From contig NZ_JXTE01000002.1 of assembly GCF_000972385.1 (NCBI RefSeq), forward strand, positions 124,001-188,000: a stretch of DNA of 64,000 bases, written 5' to 3'. A program made the translations under genes and the position numbers. The notes under the pieces are model-generated. The model was given only the letters and a program-made list of their open reading frames with translations, was not told the DNA's origin and did no database searches. Of this stretch, positions 28,810 to 36,955 are shown piece after piece. This DNA comes from Streptomyces sp. WM6386. Its GTDB lineage: Bacteria > Actinomycetota > Actinomycetes > Streptomycetales > Streptomycetaceae. Within the stretch, counting starts at the first letter, position 1. Each line of letters begins with the position of its first letter.

Positions 28810-31404
28810 ATGGCCGACGAGAACACTCCTGTCACCCCTGAAGAGGGCGGCATCATCGCCCAGCGTGTCGAGCCCGTCGGGCTCGAGACGGAGATGCAGC
28901 GCTCGTATCTCGACTACGCGATGTCCGTCATCGTCTCCCGCGCGCTGCCGGACGTCCGGGACGGCCTCAAGCCCGTCCACCGCCGCGTCCTGTACGCCAT
29001 GTACGACGGCGGCTACCGACCCGAGCGTGGCTTCTACAAGTGTGCCCGTGTCGTCGGCGACGTCATGGGCAACTACCACCCGCACGGCGACTCCTCGATC
29101 TACGACGCGCTGGTCCGCCTCGCGCAGCCGTGGTCGATGCGGATGCCGCTGGTGGACTCCAACGGCAACTTCGGCTCTCCCGGCAACGACCCGGCGGCCG
29201 CCATGCGGTACACCGAGTGCAAGATGATGCCGCTGTCCATGGAGATGGTCCGCGACATCGACGAGGAGACCGTCGACTTCACGGACAACTACGACGGCCG
29301 CTCCCAGGAGCCGACCGTCCTGCCCGCCCGCTTCCCGAACCTGCTGATCAACGGCTCGGCAGGCATCGCGGTCGGTATGGCGACCAACATCCCGCCGCAC
29401 AACCTGCGCGAGGTGGCCTCCGGCGCCCAGTGGTACCTGGAGAACCCGGAGGCCTCGCACGAGGAGCTCCTGGACGCGCTGATGGAGCGCATCAAGGGCC
29501 CCGACTTCCCGACCGGCGCGCTCGTCGTGGGCCGCAAGGGCATCGAGGAGGCGTACCGCACGGGCCGTGGCTCGATCACCATGCGCGCGGTCGTCGAGGT
29601 CGAGGAGATCCAGAACCGCCAGTGCCTGGTGGTCACGGAGCTGCCGTACCAGACCAACCCCGACAACCTCGCGCAGAAGATCGCCGACCTGGTGAAGGAC
29701 GGCAAGGTCGGCGGTATCGCGGACGTCCGGGACGAGACCAGCTCCCGTACCGGTCAGCGTCTGGTCATCGTGCTCAAGAGGGACGCGGTCGCCAAGGTCG
29801 TACTGAACAACCTCTACAAGCACACGGACCTCCAGTCGAACTTCAGCGCCAACATGCTGGCGCTGGTCGACGGCGTTCCGCGCACGCTGTCGCTGGACGC
29901 GTTCATCCGCCACTGGGTGACGCACCAGATCGAGGTCATCGTCCGTCGTACGCGCTTCAGGCTGCGCAAGGCCGAGGAGCGGGCGCACATCCTGCGTGGT
30001 CTGCTGAAGGCCCTTGACGCCATCGACGAGGTCATCGCGCTGATCCGGCGCAGCGACACCGTGGACATCGCGCGCACGGGCCTGATGGAGCTCCTGGAGA
30101 TCGACGAGATCCAGGCCAACGCCATCCTCGAGATGCAGCTGCGCCGACTGGCCGCCCTGGAGCGCCAGAAGATCATCCAGGAGCACGACGAACTCCAGGC
30201 GAAGATCACGGAGTACAACGCGATCCTGGCCTCGCCGGTCCGCCAGCGCGGCATCGTCAGCGCGGAACTCGCGGTCATCGTCGAGAAGTTCGGCGACGAC
30301 CGCAAGACGATGCTGGTCCCCTACGACGGTGACATGTCCATCGAGGACCTGATCGCCGAGGAGGACATCGTCGTCACGGTCACGCGCGGCGGTTACGTCA
30401 AGCGCACCAAGACTGTCGACTACCGCGCCCAGAAGCGCGGCGGCAAGGGCGTGCGCGGCACGAAGCTCAAGGAAGACGACATCGTCGACCACTTCTTCGT
30501 CTCCACGACCCACCACTGGCTGCTGTTCTTCACGAACAAGGGCCGGGTCTACCGAGCCAAGGCGTACGAGCTTCCCGACGCCGGCCGTGACGCGCGTGGA
30601 CAGCACGTCGCGAACCTGCTGGCCTTCCAGCCGGACGAGGCGATCGCCGAGATCCTCGCGATCCGCACCTACGAGGTGGCGCCGTACCTGGTGCTGGCCA
30701 CGAAGGGCGGCTTGGTCAAGAAGACGGCTCTGAAGGATTACGATTCGCCGCGTTCCGGTGGTGTCATCGCGATCAACCTCCGGGAGACGGACGACGGTTC
30801 GGACGACGAACTGATCGGAGCCGAGCTCGTTTCGGCCGAGGATGATCTGCTTCTGATCAGCAAGAAGGCTCAATCGATCAGGTTCACTGCCACGGACGAC
30901 GCATTGCGACCGATGGGCCGTGCGACCTCGGGTGTCAAGGGCATGAGTTTCCGTGGGGGAGACGAGCTGCTCTCGATGAATGTTGTTCGACCCGGTACGT
31001 TCGTGTTCACTGCCACAGACGGCGGGTACGCGAAGCGGACCGCCGTCGACGAATACCGCGTCCAGGGTCGCGGTGGCCTCGGCATCAAGGCCGCCAAGAT
31101 CGTGGAGGACCGTGGTTCTCTCGTCGGCGCGCTGGTGGTCGAGGAGACCGACGAGATCCTCGCCATCACGCTGGGCGGCGGTGTGATTCGTACGCGAGTC
31201 AACGAGATCAGGGAGACGGGCCGTGACACCATGGGCGTCCAACTGATCAACCTGGGCAAGCGCGATGCCGTCGTCGGTATCGCACGTAACGCCGAGGCGG
31301 GACGCGAGGCGGAGGAGGTCGAGGGCGATGGCGCCATCGACGAGACCGCCGAGAGTGCCGCGACCACCGGCACGGACGAGGGTGAGGCGCCCTCAGCCGA
31401 GTAG
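28810..31404 (+). CDS. gyrA: DNA gyrase subunit A
   Basis: An 864-residue subunit. The quinolone-region sequence [19 protein letters not shown] is intact and the catalytic tyrosine is Y134 in MRYTECKM. The C-terminal beta-pinwheel includes the GyrA box QKRGGKG. An acidic Glu/Thr-rich tail ends it. It breaks and rejoins DNA in the gyrase heterotetramer. Confidence 0.97.
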   Translation: MADENTPVTPEEGGIIAQRVEPVGLETEMQRSYLDYAMSVIVSRALPDVRDGLKPVHRRVLYAMYDGGYRPERGFYKCARVVGDVMGNYHPHGDSSIYDALVRLAQPWSMRMPLVDSNGNFGSPGNDPAAAMRYTECKMMPLSMEMVRDIDEETVDFTDNYDGRSQEPTVLPARFPNLLINGSAGIAVGMATNIPPHNLREVASGAQWYLENPEASHEELLDALMERIKGPDFPTGALVVGRKGIEEAYRTGRGSITMRAVVEVEEIQNRQCLVVTELPYQTNPDNLAQKIADLVKDGKVGGIADVRDETSSRTGQRLVIVLKRDAVAKVVLNNLYKHTDLQSNFSANMLALVDGVPRTLSLDAFIRHWVTHQIEVIVRRTRFRLRKAEERAHILRGLLKALDAIDEVIALIRRSDTVDIARTGLMELLEIDEIQANAILEMQLRRLAALERQKIIQEHDELQAKITEYNAILASPVRQRGIVSAELAVIVEKFGDDRKTMLVPYDGDMSIEDLIAEEDIVVTVTRGGYVKRTKTVDYRAQKRGGKGVRGTKLKEDDIVDHFFVSTTHHWLLFFTNKGRVYRAKAYELPDAGRDARGQHVANLLAFQPDEAIAEILAIRTYEVAPYLVLATKGGLVKKTALKDYDSPRSGGVIAINLRETDDGSDDELIGAELVSAEDDLLLISKKAQSIRFTATDDALRPMGRATSGVKGMSFRGGDELLSMNVVRPGTFVFTATDGGYAKRTAVDEYRVQGRGGLGIKAAKIVEDRGSLVGALVVEETDEILAITLGGGVIRTRVNEIRETGRDTMGVQLINLGKRDAVVGIARNAEAGREAEEVEGDGAIDETAESAATTGTDEGEAPSAE

Positions 31405-31422
31405 CACGAGGAGTGAGTCAGC

Positions 31423-32220
31423 GTGAGCGGAGCCACGGGCGCCGGATCGTCCGGTACCCCTACCGGTTCTCAGGCCGGTACGGACACGGACGGCGGCGGC
31501 CGTGGCTCCGCCGCGCGGGCGACAGATTCGCACACGACCCAGCTCAAAGCGATCAAGTCGCCCGCGAAGGACTCACCCTCGCCCGACTCGCATGGATCCC
31601 AGGGGGGAACTGTGACGGACACCCGAGGCCCGCAGACCCAGCAGTACGCCGCCGGCGCGGGCTCGGCTGCTCCGGGCGCACAGCCGCAGCAGCCTTCGGC
31701 TGAGCAGCCGGCTCCGTCCCCGCTGCCGGGAGAGCGCGGGCCTCAGCAAGCCGCCGGGCCGTACCACCCGCCGCAGGCCTACCCGGCGCAGGCCGCCGTC
31801 TCCGCGGGTGCCGTACGCCGCCCGCGCACCGGCGCGCGCACCACGCCGCGCACCCGCAAAGCGCGGCTGCGGGTGGCCAAGGCCGACCCGTGGTCGGTGA
31901 TGAAGGTCAGCTTCCTGCTCTCCATCGCGCTGGGTATCTGCACGATCGTGGCGGCCGCGGTGCTGTGGATGGTCATGGACGCGATGGGCGTCTTCTCGAC
32001 CGTCGGCGGCACGATCTCCGAGGCGACCGGCTCCAACGAGTCGAACGGCTTCGACCTGCAGTCCTTCCTGTCGCTGCCGAACGTCCTCATGTTCACCACG
32101 ATCATCGCGGTCATCGACGTCGTCCTCGCGACGGCTCTCGCGACCCTCGGCGCGTTCATCTACAACCTGTCCGCGGGCTTCGTCGGCGGTGTCGAGCTGA
32201 CGCTCGCCGAGGACGAGTGA
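31423..32220 (+). CDS. DUF3566 membrane protein
   Basis: A 265-residue protein starting at GTG, 18 bp after gyrA. The first ~150 residues are disordered (Gly/Ser/Pro/Gln-rich). The DUF3566 domain starts at RVAKADPWSVMKVSFLLSI and has two transmembrane helices (about 165-185 and 225-250) and the ending SAGFVGGVELTLAED. It is conserved directly after gyrA in actinobacteria (SCO3872; Rv0007 in Mycobacterium). Function unknown; probably in the gyrBA transcript. Confidence 0.88.
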   Translation: MSGATGAGSSGTPTGSQAGTDTDGGGRGSAARATDSHTTQLKAIKSPAKDSPSPDSHGSQGGTVTDTRGPQTQQYAAGAGSAAPGAQPQQPSAEQPAPSPLPGERGPQQAAGPYHPPQAYPAQAAVSAGAVRRPRTGARTTPRTRKARLRVAKADPWSVMKVSFLLSIALGICTIVAAAVLWMVMDAMGVFSTVGGTISEATGSNESNGFDLQSFLSLPNVLMFTTIIAVIDVVLATALATLGAFIYNLSAGFVGGVELTLAEDE

Positions 32221-32344
32221 CATTAACTCCGATCGCCGTTTCAAACCCCTCCTGAAGGGCCGCGGACAACCGATTTTGGGACTGCCCATGTCGTGCGCTA
32301 ATCTTCAGGAGTCAGCGCGCGGGACACACTCCGCAGAGCGCGGC

Positions 32345-32418
32345 GGGGCTATAGCTCAGTTGGTTAGAGCGCATCCCTGATAAGGATGAGGCCACAGGTT
32401 CAAATCCTGTTAGCCCCA
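32345..32418 (+). tRNA. tRNA-Ile (anticodon GAT)
   Basis: A 74-nt cloverleaf: acceptor GGGGCTA pairs with TAGCCCC, anticodon loop CTGATAA with GAT at 32379-32381, T-loop GTTCAAATC. Bases 32419-32421 complete an encoded CCA. The part from 32376 on is duplicated at 40509, so the 3' end comes from the integrated element. Confidence 0.97.
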
Positions 32419-32419
32419 C
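32376..32419 (+). repeat. attL: attL core (44 bp, tRNA-Ile 3' end)
   Basis: Identical to 40509-40552. It runs from the anticodon loop to the first base after the discriminator of tRNA-Ile. Flanking bases differ on both sides, which defines the core limits. Confidence 0.95.
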
Positions 32420-32424
32420 CAGCG

Positions 32425-32459
32425 AAAAGACCCCCGGATCATTGGTTCGGGGGTCTTTT
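32425..32459. terminator. Terminator downstream of tRNA-Ile, element-borne
   Basis: AAAAGACCCCCG and CGGGGGTCTTTT arms with a short loop form a bidirectional hairpin flanked by A and T runs. It lies inside the element and ends both the rebuilt tRNA-Ile transcript and the leftward int transcript. Confidence 0.85.
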
Positions 32460-32484
32460 GACACCAGCGGTTGACACCAACAGC
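32459..32484 (+). repeat. Putative integrase arm-type site, left
   Basis: Two TGACACCA units start at 32459 and 32472 (13 bp apart), between the terminator and the int stop. The same pair with the same spacing occurs at 40393-40418. Likely arm sites for Int or Xis. Confidence 0.65.
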
Positions 32485-32489
32485 GGCGG

Positions 32490-33647
32490 TCAGCCGATGA
32501 GCGGATCTTCCAGCAGCTCGGCGAGCATGTCGACCGCTTCCCGCTCGCTGTCGCCGACGACGTGGGTGTAGACGTCCATGGTCATGCTGATCTGGCTGTG
32601 CCGGAGGATCGCCTGAGCGACCTTGGGGTGCACCTTCAGGAAGGCGAGCAGGGTCCCGCAGGTGTGCCGGGCGAGGCGGACCGTGATGCGGCGGACACTG
32701 GCTCGCTTCACGAGCCGGTCGAAGGTCCGGGAGAAGCCCACGGGGTCGATCATGCCGCCGTGCTCGGACGAGAAGATCAGGTCTTGGTCCGGCCCCTGAG
32801 ACCAGTGCTCACCGGCGATCTTCCGTTCCAGCTCTTGCAGCTCCCGCCGCTCCTCCAAGGCGCGAGCACAGAACTCCGGCAAGGGGAGCACCGCCTGTGA
32901 CGACTCGGTCTTGAGATCCTTGAGGACCAGACCGACGCCCTTCACGCGCTGCACCTGTTTGACCGGGGTGAACCGCATCCCCTCGAAGTCGACGTCTTGC
33001 CAGCGCAGGCCCAGCACCTCACTACGGCGGAGCCCGAGCACCAGGACGAGCACGCAGGCCGCGTAGAGCCGGTGCGCACGGGTGGCGCGGAGGAACGTGA
33101 TTGCCTCACGTGCGTTCCATGCCGTGCCCTTGTCCTTGCTGACCTTGGGCATGTCGACCAGCAGCGCGACGTTGCGCGTCAGCAGCTCTTCGCGGATGGC
33201 CCGGTTGAGGGCGTTCCGGAGGACACGGAGCACCTCGAAGCGCGTGGGCGCCGGGACCTTGTCACGCTTCAACGTCGCCATGAACGCGCGGAGTTGGGCA
33301 GGAGTCAGCTTGACCAGTGACTTCTTGCCGAGGTGAGGCGCCAGGTACAGCCTGACCTTGGACTCGTACTTGACGTACGTGTTGTGCTCGGAGTCCGGCT
33401 CAACGATGTGCTTCAGCCAGTAGGCCAGCCACTCGCCGAGCGACCAGGCGCGGGAGGGCACCGGGACGCCGTTGCGCTCCTGTTCCTGGAGCTTGCCGAG
33501 CTTCTCGTTGGCGTCGTCCCACGTGGCGCCATAGACCGTCTTGCGGACGCGGTTGCCGTCCGTGTCGGTGACGTACGCGCGGCCCATGTATCGGCCGTCC
33601 GCACGCTTTGAGATGGTGCCCCCGCCGTTCGGCCGCCTCTTGGTCAT
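32490..33647 (-). CDS. int: Site-specific tyrosine integrase
   Basis: A 385-residue tyrosine recombinase. The N-terminal arm-binding part (GGGTISKRADGRYMGRAYV) and SAM-like core-binding domain precede a catalytic domain with GLRRSEVLGLRW (first Arg), LKTESSQAVLPLP (Lys turn), ARHTCGTLLA (second Arg), LRHSQISMTMDVYTHV (His and nucleophilic Tyr). The histidine normally three residues before the second Arg is replaced by Arg (RLARHT), an unusual change. The ATG overlaps the xis stop by one base. It should integrate and, with Xis, excise the element at tRNA-Ile. Confidence 0.92.
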   Translation of the reverse strand: MTKRRPNGGGTISKRADGRYMGRAYVTDTDGNRVRKTVYGATWDDANEKLGKLQEQERNGVPVPSRAWSLGEWLAYWLKHIVEPDSEHNTYVKYESKVRLYLAPHLGKKSLVKLTPAQLRAFMATLKRDKVPAPTRFEVLRVLRNALNRAIREELLTRNVALLVDMPKVSKDKGTAWNAREAITFLRATRAHRLYAACVLVLVLGLRRSEVLGLRWQDVDFEGMRFTPVKQVQRVKGVGLVLKDLKTESSQAVLPLPEFCARALEERRELQELERKIAGEHWSQGPDQDLIFSSEHGGMIDPVGFSRTFDRLVKRASVRRITVRLARHTCGTLLAFLKVHPKVAQAILRHSQISMTMDVYTHVVGDSEREAVDMLAELLEDPLIG

Positions 33648-33835
33648 CAGGCATCACCCCTCAGCCGACCGTCGATGAAGTCCCGCACGGCATCAGCCGG
33701 GATACGTCGACAACCGTCGATCTTGATCGAGACGAGCCGATGGGTACGGATCAAGTCGTAGACCTTGGACCGACCGACCTTGAGCTGTGCCATGACCTCC
33801 GGCACCTTGAGCAATTCGGGTGCGGCGACGGTCAT
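33647..33835 (-). CDS. xis: Excisionase (HTH DNA-binding protein)
   Basis: A 62-residue MerR-like helix-turn-helix protein: LLKVPEVMAQLKVGRSKVYDLIRTHRLVSIKI followed by RRIPADAVRDFID is the usual AlpA/Xis-type arrangement (positions 8-55). Its ATG overlaps the rep stop (ATGA) and its TGA overlaps the int ATG, so rep, xis and int are translated as one coupled unit, as in pSAM2. Confidence 0.88.
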   Translation of the reverse strand: MTVAAPELLKVPEVMAQLKVGRSKVYDLIRTHRLVSIKIDGCRRIPADAVRDFIDGRLRGDA

Positions 33836-35223
33836 GCGGCAGCTCCTTCCAGGTCGAGCAGGGCGGGTAGCTCCTCACGTGCGATCTCGCGGTTGTGCTG
33901 GATGTCGCGGCGGATGTTGGCGGCGAGCCAGGATTCGCCGGGGGTGTGGCCGTGTCCGGCGTAGGTCCAGTGGGCGAGGGTCAGGGTGGTTGCCTCTTCG
34001 TCGTCGGGGTCGGGCAGGCCGAGGGCTTCGCGTTGCTGGGCTGCGCGGTAGTCGGCGCGGACCTGGCGGAGGGCGCCGAGGGTGGTGGAGTAGCGGCGGG
34101 ACTTGGTGGAGAAGTGGCCGCGGAAGCCGAGCATGTGAGCCCAGTCCAGGAGCTTGCGGTCCGGGTAGAGCGAGTGGAGGTCGAGGCAGGTCTCAATGAG
34201 GCGCCGGGGATGGTCGGGCACGCCGAGCAGGATCAGGGCCTCTTTGTTGCCGATGCGGCGGTCAACGGTGCCGGTCGTTTCGGCTGCCTTGGTGGCGTAC
34301 TTGGCGACGTAGGAGGCAACCGCGGCTTCGGTGATCTCTTCGCCGTGGCCGAAGGCGCCGATCGGCTGCACGTCGAGTTGCGTGCCCCAGCGCAGTGCGC
34401 GGGCGGGTTGGTCACCGGCCGGGGGCACGTCGACGACGACGCGGGCAGCGGCGGCACCGATCGCGTCGGTGAGCAGGTCGAGCGTTGCCCAGGCCGGGGG
34501 CGGGGAGTCCGGCCCGTCCGGTCCGTCGAAGCGGATCACGGCATGGAAGTGCACGGCCCCGCGCTTCTGGTACTCCGCGACCTTGCCGAAGGCGACCCGG
34601 GACTGTTCCCGGGCAGCCTTCTGTGTGAGTCCGGCCCGGCGTGCGATCTCGCGGCGCAGGTAGATCGTGAAGTAGCGCCACAGTTCCGAGGCGTGGTTGT
34701 TCCACAGCACGGCGCCCGCGTAGTCGTATGAGGCGGGGTTGAGCGGGGTGCCGAGTTCGGGTGCGTCCTCGCCGTGCCGTTGCCCGCAGCGGCAGGGCCG
34801 GTTGCCGGGCCGGTTGTGGACCGGGCCGAATGAGGGCGCGGTGAGGGTGGCGAAGACGCGAGGGTGATCGCGGACGGTGGGCGGGGTGCCCTTGGCCAGG
34901 TCGCCGACGAGTCCAGCGCGGATCAGGTGATAAGTGTCTCCGGCGTAGGTCCAGGCGCAGGAGGGGCAGCGTGAGGCGCGGCGGTTGCCGCACGCGATGC
35001 GGAGCCGTCCCCCGGGCTCGTGGTCGGTGGAGTAGGAGTGCAGCACCTGCCCCGAGACCGCATCACGGGTGACGGCGGCGCCTTGCAGGTGGATCGGGTC
35101 GGAGCAGCCGCCGGTACGGCGGATCTGGTCTTGGACGCGGTCGAAGCCGTCAGACCCGGCCAGCCTCAGCACGTCGGTGAGGGTGGCCGGGTCCAGGCCC
35201 GCCATGGTGGCGGTGTCGGTCAC
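33832..35223 (-). CDS. RepSA-like rolling-circle replication initiator
   Basis: A 463-residue protein; GTG 35223 (VTDTATMAGLDPATL) with GGGAAG just upstream is preferred to a more distant start. It has the replication-initiator layout: a cysteine-rich N-terminal region (CGNRRASRCPSCAWTY), an HUH metal motif H225-F-H227 in GAVHFHAVIRFDG, and a YVAKYATK segment near residue 305 with the likely nicking tyrosine. Sequence style and operon position match pSAM2 RepSA, which replicates the excised circle. Confidence 0.85.
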   Translation of the reverse strand: MTDTATMAGLDPATLTDVLRLAGSDGFDRVQDQIRRTGGCSDPIHLQGAAVTRDAVSGQVLHSYSTDHEPGGRLRIACGNRRASRCPSCAWTYAGDTYHLIRAGLVGDLAKGTPPTVRDHPRVFATLTAPSFGPVHNRPGNRPCRCGQRHGEDAPELGTPLNPASYDYAGAVLWNNHASELWRYFTIYLRREIARRAGLTQKAAREQSRVAFGKVAEYQKRGAVHFHAVIRFDGPDGPDSPPPAWATLDLLTDAIGAAAARVVVDVPPAGDQPARALRWGTQLDVQPIGAFGHGEEITEAAVASYVAKYATKAAETTGTVDRRIGNKEALILLGVPDHPRRLIETCLDLHSLYPDRKLLDWAHMLGFRGHFSTKSRRYSTTLGALRQVRADYRAAQQREALGLPDPDDEEATTLTLAHWTYAGHGHTPGESWLAANIRRDIQHNREIAREELPALLDLEGAAA

Positions 35224-35227
35224 GCGA

Positions 35228-35407
35228 TCACTTCCCGGCCTGGGCGAGGGCGGCGGGGGCGTGGTGGCCGGTGCCGCCGCAGACGTGGCAGACGACGTAC
35301 AGCAGGACGCGGGAGCCGTCACGGTGACGGGCGCCGGTGGCGATGGCGACGACCGGGAAGTTGTCGCAGTTGTGGCAAACCGGACGGGTCTTGGCGCGGG
35401 CAGGCAT
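35228..35407 (-). CDS. Small zinc-ribbon protein of the element
   Basis: A 59-residue protein starting MPARAKTRPVCHNCDNF. Two CxxC knuckles (CHNC and CHVC, about 30 residues apart) predict a zinc ribbon. It lies 4 bp upstream of rep. Similar small proteins are common in AICE transfer operons; function unknown. Confidence 0.7.
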   Translation of the reverse strand: MPARAKTRPVCHNCDNFPVVAIATGARHRDGSRVLLYVVCHVCGGTGHHAPAALAQAGK

Positions 35408-35499
35408 GATGGTTGGAGCCCTTTCGGATCGGGAGATCGGGAAGCGGTGAGCCGTCCGGGGCGGCGGAAACTTGGCGGTTGAGGCCGCCCCGGAGGGCA
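35408..35499. other. Short spacer in the transfer operon
   Basis: A 92-bp gap between the zinc-ribbon and SpdD-like genes. Only the ribosome site of the zinc-ribbon gene is expected here; no other signal seen. Confidence 0.3.
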
Positions 35500-35805
35500 C
35501 TACTTGCTGAGTGAGGGTGGTTCCTTCTTGCGCGAGGACTTACGGCTGATCGAGTAGCCGATCCCGCCGGTTGCTGACAGGACCGCGACAGCCGCACCGG
35601 CGACGACCTGGGCGACGAAGGCGATGACCAGGAGCACCGCGATCGAGCCGGTGATGACCAGGAGCGTCAGCACGATGGGGCCGGTGTAGGAGCGCGGGGC
35701 CTGCTGAACGATGACGACCTGGCGCATGTCGGTGCCGGACGGGATCTGCCGGTAGAGGTCGGCGGGGATGTGACCGGCGCGAAGCTGGTCCTCGGGCAGG
35801 TGCAT
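35500..35805 (-). CDS. SpdD-like membrane spread protein
   Basis: A 101-residue protein. A short soluble start (MHLPEDQLRAGHIPADLYRQ) precedes two close hydrophobic segments (about 43-65 and 66-85), and the end is very basic (SRKSSRKKEPPSLSK). Size, topology and location fit the SpdD-type proteins that spread conjugative elements between hyphal compartments. Assignment is by context and resemblance only. Confidence 0.6.
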   Translation of the reverse strand: MHLPEDQLRAGHIPADLYRQIPSGTDMRQVVIVQQAPRSYTGPIVLTLLVITGSIAVLLVIAFVAQVVAGAAVAVLSATGGIGYSISRKSSRKKEPPSLSK

Positions 35806-35827
35806 GACTCCAGGTCTCCTTTCGCGA

Positions 35828-36010
35828 TCAGGTGCAGCGGTGGGTACGGGCGGCGAGTTCAGCGGCCGAGCGGTCGCGATGCTCGGTGGAGAACCCGCAG
35901 TTCGGGGCCGTGCATGCGGCGGTGTGCCGGGTCTGGCCGCGGCCGTTGTTGAACGTGGCGACCTTCACGGGACCGATGCGGAGCACGTTGTAGAAGCGGT
36001 TCGGGCGCAC
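35828..36010 (-). CDS. Mobile element transfer protein (small, Cys-containing)
   Basis: A 60-residue protein with GTG start after AAGGAGG. Its sequence (RFYNVLRIGPVKVATFNN, CTAPNCGFS, ELAARTHRC) is the pattern of the small 'mobile element transfer protein' seen in many Streptomyces AICEs, with three cysteines and late histidine that may bind zinc. It lies between the SpdD- and SpdB-like genes. Confidence 0.75.
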   Translation of the reverse strand: MRPNRFYNVLRIGPVKVATFNNGRGQTRHTAACTAPNCGFSTEHRDRSAAELAARTHRCT

Positions 36011-36029
36011 GGTGGAACCTCCTTGTCTG

Positions 36030-36680
36030 CTAGGTGAGTTGGGCGGCGATTGCTCCGGCGAGGTCCTCGGGGACGCCGAGACGGGCCCGCAGGGTGGCGG
36101 TGTCAATGTCCGTGCCGGTACGGGTGCGGTGTTCGGTAGCGACCTTGCGGGCGTGATCCACCAGAGCCGGAGGCACGGCCACAGCCGGGACCGGGGCCGG
36201 GGCCGCTTCGGGCAGCGCCGGTACGGGCTCAGCAGTGACGAGCGGCTCGCGTTCGAGGACCTCGGGGGCGGGTTGCGGGGCCGCGGCGGTGGGTGTCGGC
36301 CGGACCGGCGCAGGCGTGCCGGCCGGAGTCGGCGAGTGAGCGAGCAGGGTGCCGCCGAGGAAGGCGATTGCGGGCCATCCGGCGACGAGGATGCGCAGCC
36401 AGTCCGGGACGTGGTCCAGGTCAAGGAGCCCGGCGGTGGCGATGTTGGCGCCGAGCGAGGCGACCAGGGCGACCAGGAACCAGAACCAGGCAAGCCCGGA
36501 CCGGGCAGTGCGCAGCCGCTGCCATACGGCGACCAGCAGCAGATCAACGGAGACCGGGTAGGCCCAGGCCTTCCAGCCGGTCTGCCCGGCAGCGGCGGCA
36601 AGGTCGTGCAGGTGCGCGAAGGACAGTGCACCGGCGATCACGGCCTGAACGAGCACAGCGTCAATGCGCAGCGAGCGCAT
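36030..36680 (-). CDS. spdB: SpdB-like DUF2637 membrane protein
   Basis: A 216-residue protein with ATG after GAAGGAGG. Four hydrophobic segments occupy residues 1-115 (VQAVIAGALSFAHLHDLA, AYPVSVDLLLVAVW, WFWFLVALVASLGANIA, ILVAGWPAIAFLGGTLL), typical of DUF2637. A Pro/Ala linker and a soluble C-terminal domain (residues ~165-216) follow. SpdB proteins of Streptomyces plasmids form membrane complexes needed for intramycelial spread. Confidence 0.8.
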   Translation of the reverse strand: MRSLRIDAVLVQAVIAGALSFAHLHDLAAAAGQTGWKAWAYPVSVDLLLVAVWQRLRTARSGLAWFWFLVALVASLGANIATAGLLDLDHVPDWLRILVAGWPAIAFLGGTLLAHSPTPAGTPAPVRPTPTAAAPQPAPEVLEREPLVTAEPVPALPEAAPAPVPAVAVPPALVDHARKVATEHRTRTGTDIDTATLRARLGVPEDLAGAIAAQLT

Positions 36681-36706
36681 GTCCTCACCTCCTTCTAGGA
36701 GTTGGG

Positions 36707-36874
36707 CTAGGACGGGGCGGGGATCTCGCAGGCACCCAGGCAGTTCAGGCAGAGCCCGGTCTGCTGGCCCACGGCTCGCTGTTTGCGGCCGACGCGGACG
36801 GTCCGGGAGACCTCACCGGTGCCCTTGCAGGTCGGACACGGCAGGGTCGCGGGCTTGACGGTCTTGCGTGCCAT
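36707..36874 (-). CDS. Small zinc-finger protein of the element
   Basis: A 55-residue protein, ATG after GGGAGA. It has CPTCKGTGEV and CLNCLGACEI, a DnaJ-like paired CxxC arrangement predicting one zinc site. Located between spdB and tra. Function unknown. Confidence 0.68.
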   Translation of the reverse strand: MARKTVKPATLPCPTCKGTGEVSRTVRVGRKQRAVGQQTGLCLNCLGACEIPAPS

Positions 36875-36955
36875 GAGCGATCTCCCTTCGGTTTTCGGCA
36901 TGGCTCAGGTAGGGACCTGGCGCGAGGCGGTCACGCCGACCGTGGAGCAGGGGGG

